NCBI GenBank assembly: GCA_003221985.1
Contig: QHUQ01000230.1
Span: 1 to 5,548 of the forward strand
Direction of reading: 5' to 3'
Origin: Gemmatimonadota bacterium
GTDB taxonomy: Bacteria > Gemmatimonadota > Gemmatimonadetes > Gemmatimonadales > GWC2-71-9
DNA length: 5,548 nt
Every line of letters begins with the position of its first letter. Position 1 is the first letter of the stretch. A program made the translations under genes and the position numbers. Under the pieces are notes generated by a model, which saw only the letters and a program-made list of their open reading frames with translations, was not told the DNA's origin and searched no databases. Below are positions 5,026-5,548 of the stretch, piece after piece.

Positions 5026-5325
5026 ATGCGGGGTATCGTCTGCGCCTGCGTGAATCGGCAGCCACGACTCCACATACCTGATTTCAGCCATCCGCGGTTA
5101 CGAGAGGACCTGGAGCTGAAGGTCGCGACCGGACAGGGCGCCTTCTCGGTCGCCCGCGATCGTTTCGAGATGGTGAATCGCTCGATCGCGACGCTGTTGA
5201 AGCACGTGCGTGCGCGTCGCGAGATCGTGCACGACTTTCGAGCGGTGTTGCAGGATCTGCGGCACACGCTCAGCGACGAATCTCGCACAGACGCCGAACC
5301 ACGCCGACCACTTCCTGAAAGCTGA
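5026..5325 (+). CDS. Hypothetical helical protein, function unknown
   Basis: This is a 99-aa frame starting at the ATG at 5026, preceded by GGAAAGG (5017-5023), a plausible though close ribosome binding site. In-frame TTG (4984, 5011) and GTG (4993) codons are possible earlier starts. Residues 24-85 are rich in charged and leucine/valine residues (for example FSVARDRFEMVNRSIATLLK, 40-59) and look like two or three amphipathic helices; there is no signal peptide or membrane segment. From about 5108 to 5270 nearly all third codon positions are G or C while second positions are A/T-rich, a strong coding signature. The opposite-strand frame sharing those third positions translates to Ser/Arg/Cys-rich, shadow-like protein. 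Its last 56 bp overlap the convergent response-regulator gene. I do not recognise the family. Confidence 0.55.
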   Translation: MRGIVCACVNRQPRLHIPDFSHPRLREDLELKVATGQGAFSVARDRFEMVNRSIATLLKHVRARREIVHDFRAVLQDLRHTLSDESRTDAEPRRPLPES

Positions 5326-5548
5326 CCGGTTTATTGAACGACGCCGCGGCTTCCAGTTCCTGAACACGATCGCCCTCGACGCCCGACAGGACGACGATCG
5401 GAATGTCGGCGAGCCCGGGATCGCCGCGCTGCTCGCGCCGGAACGTCCAGCCGTCCATCACCGGCATCCGCAAATCCAGCAGGATGACGCACGCGTCGCC
5501 GCCGCCGCGCAGGTAGCTCAGCGCCTCCTCGCCGTTCGCGGCCGGCAC
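5270..5548 (-). CDS. Response-regulator receiver domain, C-terminal part (5' end outside window)
   Basis: Ninety-two codons are visible before the TGA, and the frame is open at the window edge. The sequence is a CheY-like receiver from the second helix onward. NGEEALSYLRGGGDACVILL leads to the phospho-acceptor aspartate in VILLDLRMPVMDGWTF. The switch Ser follows in IVVLSG, and the conserved Lys-Pro in FNKPVSFQEVV. The protein ends soon after the last receiver helix (VVRRLCEIRR), so no output domain follows on the C-terminal side. It is therefore a single-domain response regulator or a receiver at the end of a hybrid protein. A partner sensor kinase is expected but is not visible. Its 3' end overlaps the convergent 99-aa frame by 56 bp. 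The missing part holds the N-terminal acidic pair. Confidence 0.9.
   Translation of the reverse strand: MPAANGEEALSYLRGGGDACVILLDLRMPVMDGWTFRREQRGDPGLADIPIVVLSGVEGDRVQELEAAASFNKPVSFQEVVGVVRRLCEIRR

Noticed and set aside
4950..5288. 112-codon minus-strand open frame
   Set aside because: It shares third positions with the plus-strand frame but translates to a Ser/Arg/Cys-rich sequence without domain features, so it looks like the shadow of the 99-aa frame.

Overview
This GC-rich window most resembles the genome of an acidobacterium (Acidobacteriota, perhaps a Vicinamibacteria-like lineage). The case rests on gene content rather than a marker gene. There are two exported proteins of the 'DGxPDLSGxW ... 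GRWxGDTLVVDTT' type that is abundant in that phylum. There is also a TonB-dependent-receptor-like C-terminus and a small exported beta-rich protein with paired cysteines. The assignment is inference from recognised sequence style; no database was searched.

Layout: (1) 2-91, + strand, the last 29 codons of what looks like a TonB-dependent receptor, followed by a short hairpin (109-128) shared with the convergent gene. (2) 145-1439, - strand, a likely two-gene unit: the 275-aa DGxPDxSGxW protein (612-1439), then a 135-aa exported protein (145-552). The two are separated by a strong intercistronic stem-loop. A perfect -35 box lies upstream at about 1511. (3) 1440-1815, a 376-bp region without a gene. 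It holds that promoter, a 140-nt near-palindrome (1533-1672) and a second long hairpin (1722-1764) behind the next gene. (4) 1816-2898, - strand, the longer 360-aa paralogue with its own strong ribosome binding site. (5) 3147-3368, + strand, a possible 73-aa single-pass membrane protein. (6) 3377-4936, - strand, a two-gene unit: an 86-aa zinc-ribbon membrane protein followed 2 nt later by an amidase-signature enzyme. The amidase reading frame is broken and lacks the region that carries the catalytic lysine. (7) 5026-5325, + strand, a 99-aa helical protein of unknown function. It is divergent from the zinc-ribbon gene across a 90-bp gap containing a 14-bp palindrome, and it overlaps convergently with (8) 5270-5548, - strand, the C-terminal part of a response-regulator receiver domain cut by the window edge.

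The two DGxPDLSGxW proteins, the small exported protein and the TonB receptor tail are all predicted to be envelope or exported products. Their proximity may mean shared envelope work, but no substrate can be inferred. The most unusual DNA is the 1533-1672 palindrome, which looks like a small non-autonomous mobile or folded element. The most unusual gene is the broken amidase. I did not find a CRISPR array, a transposase, or an RNA gene.
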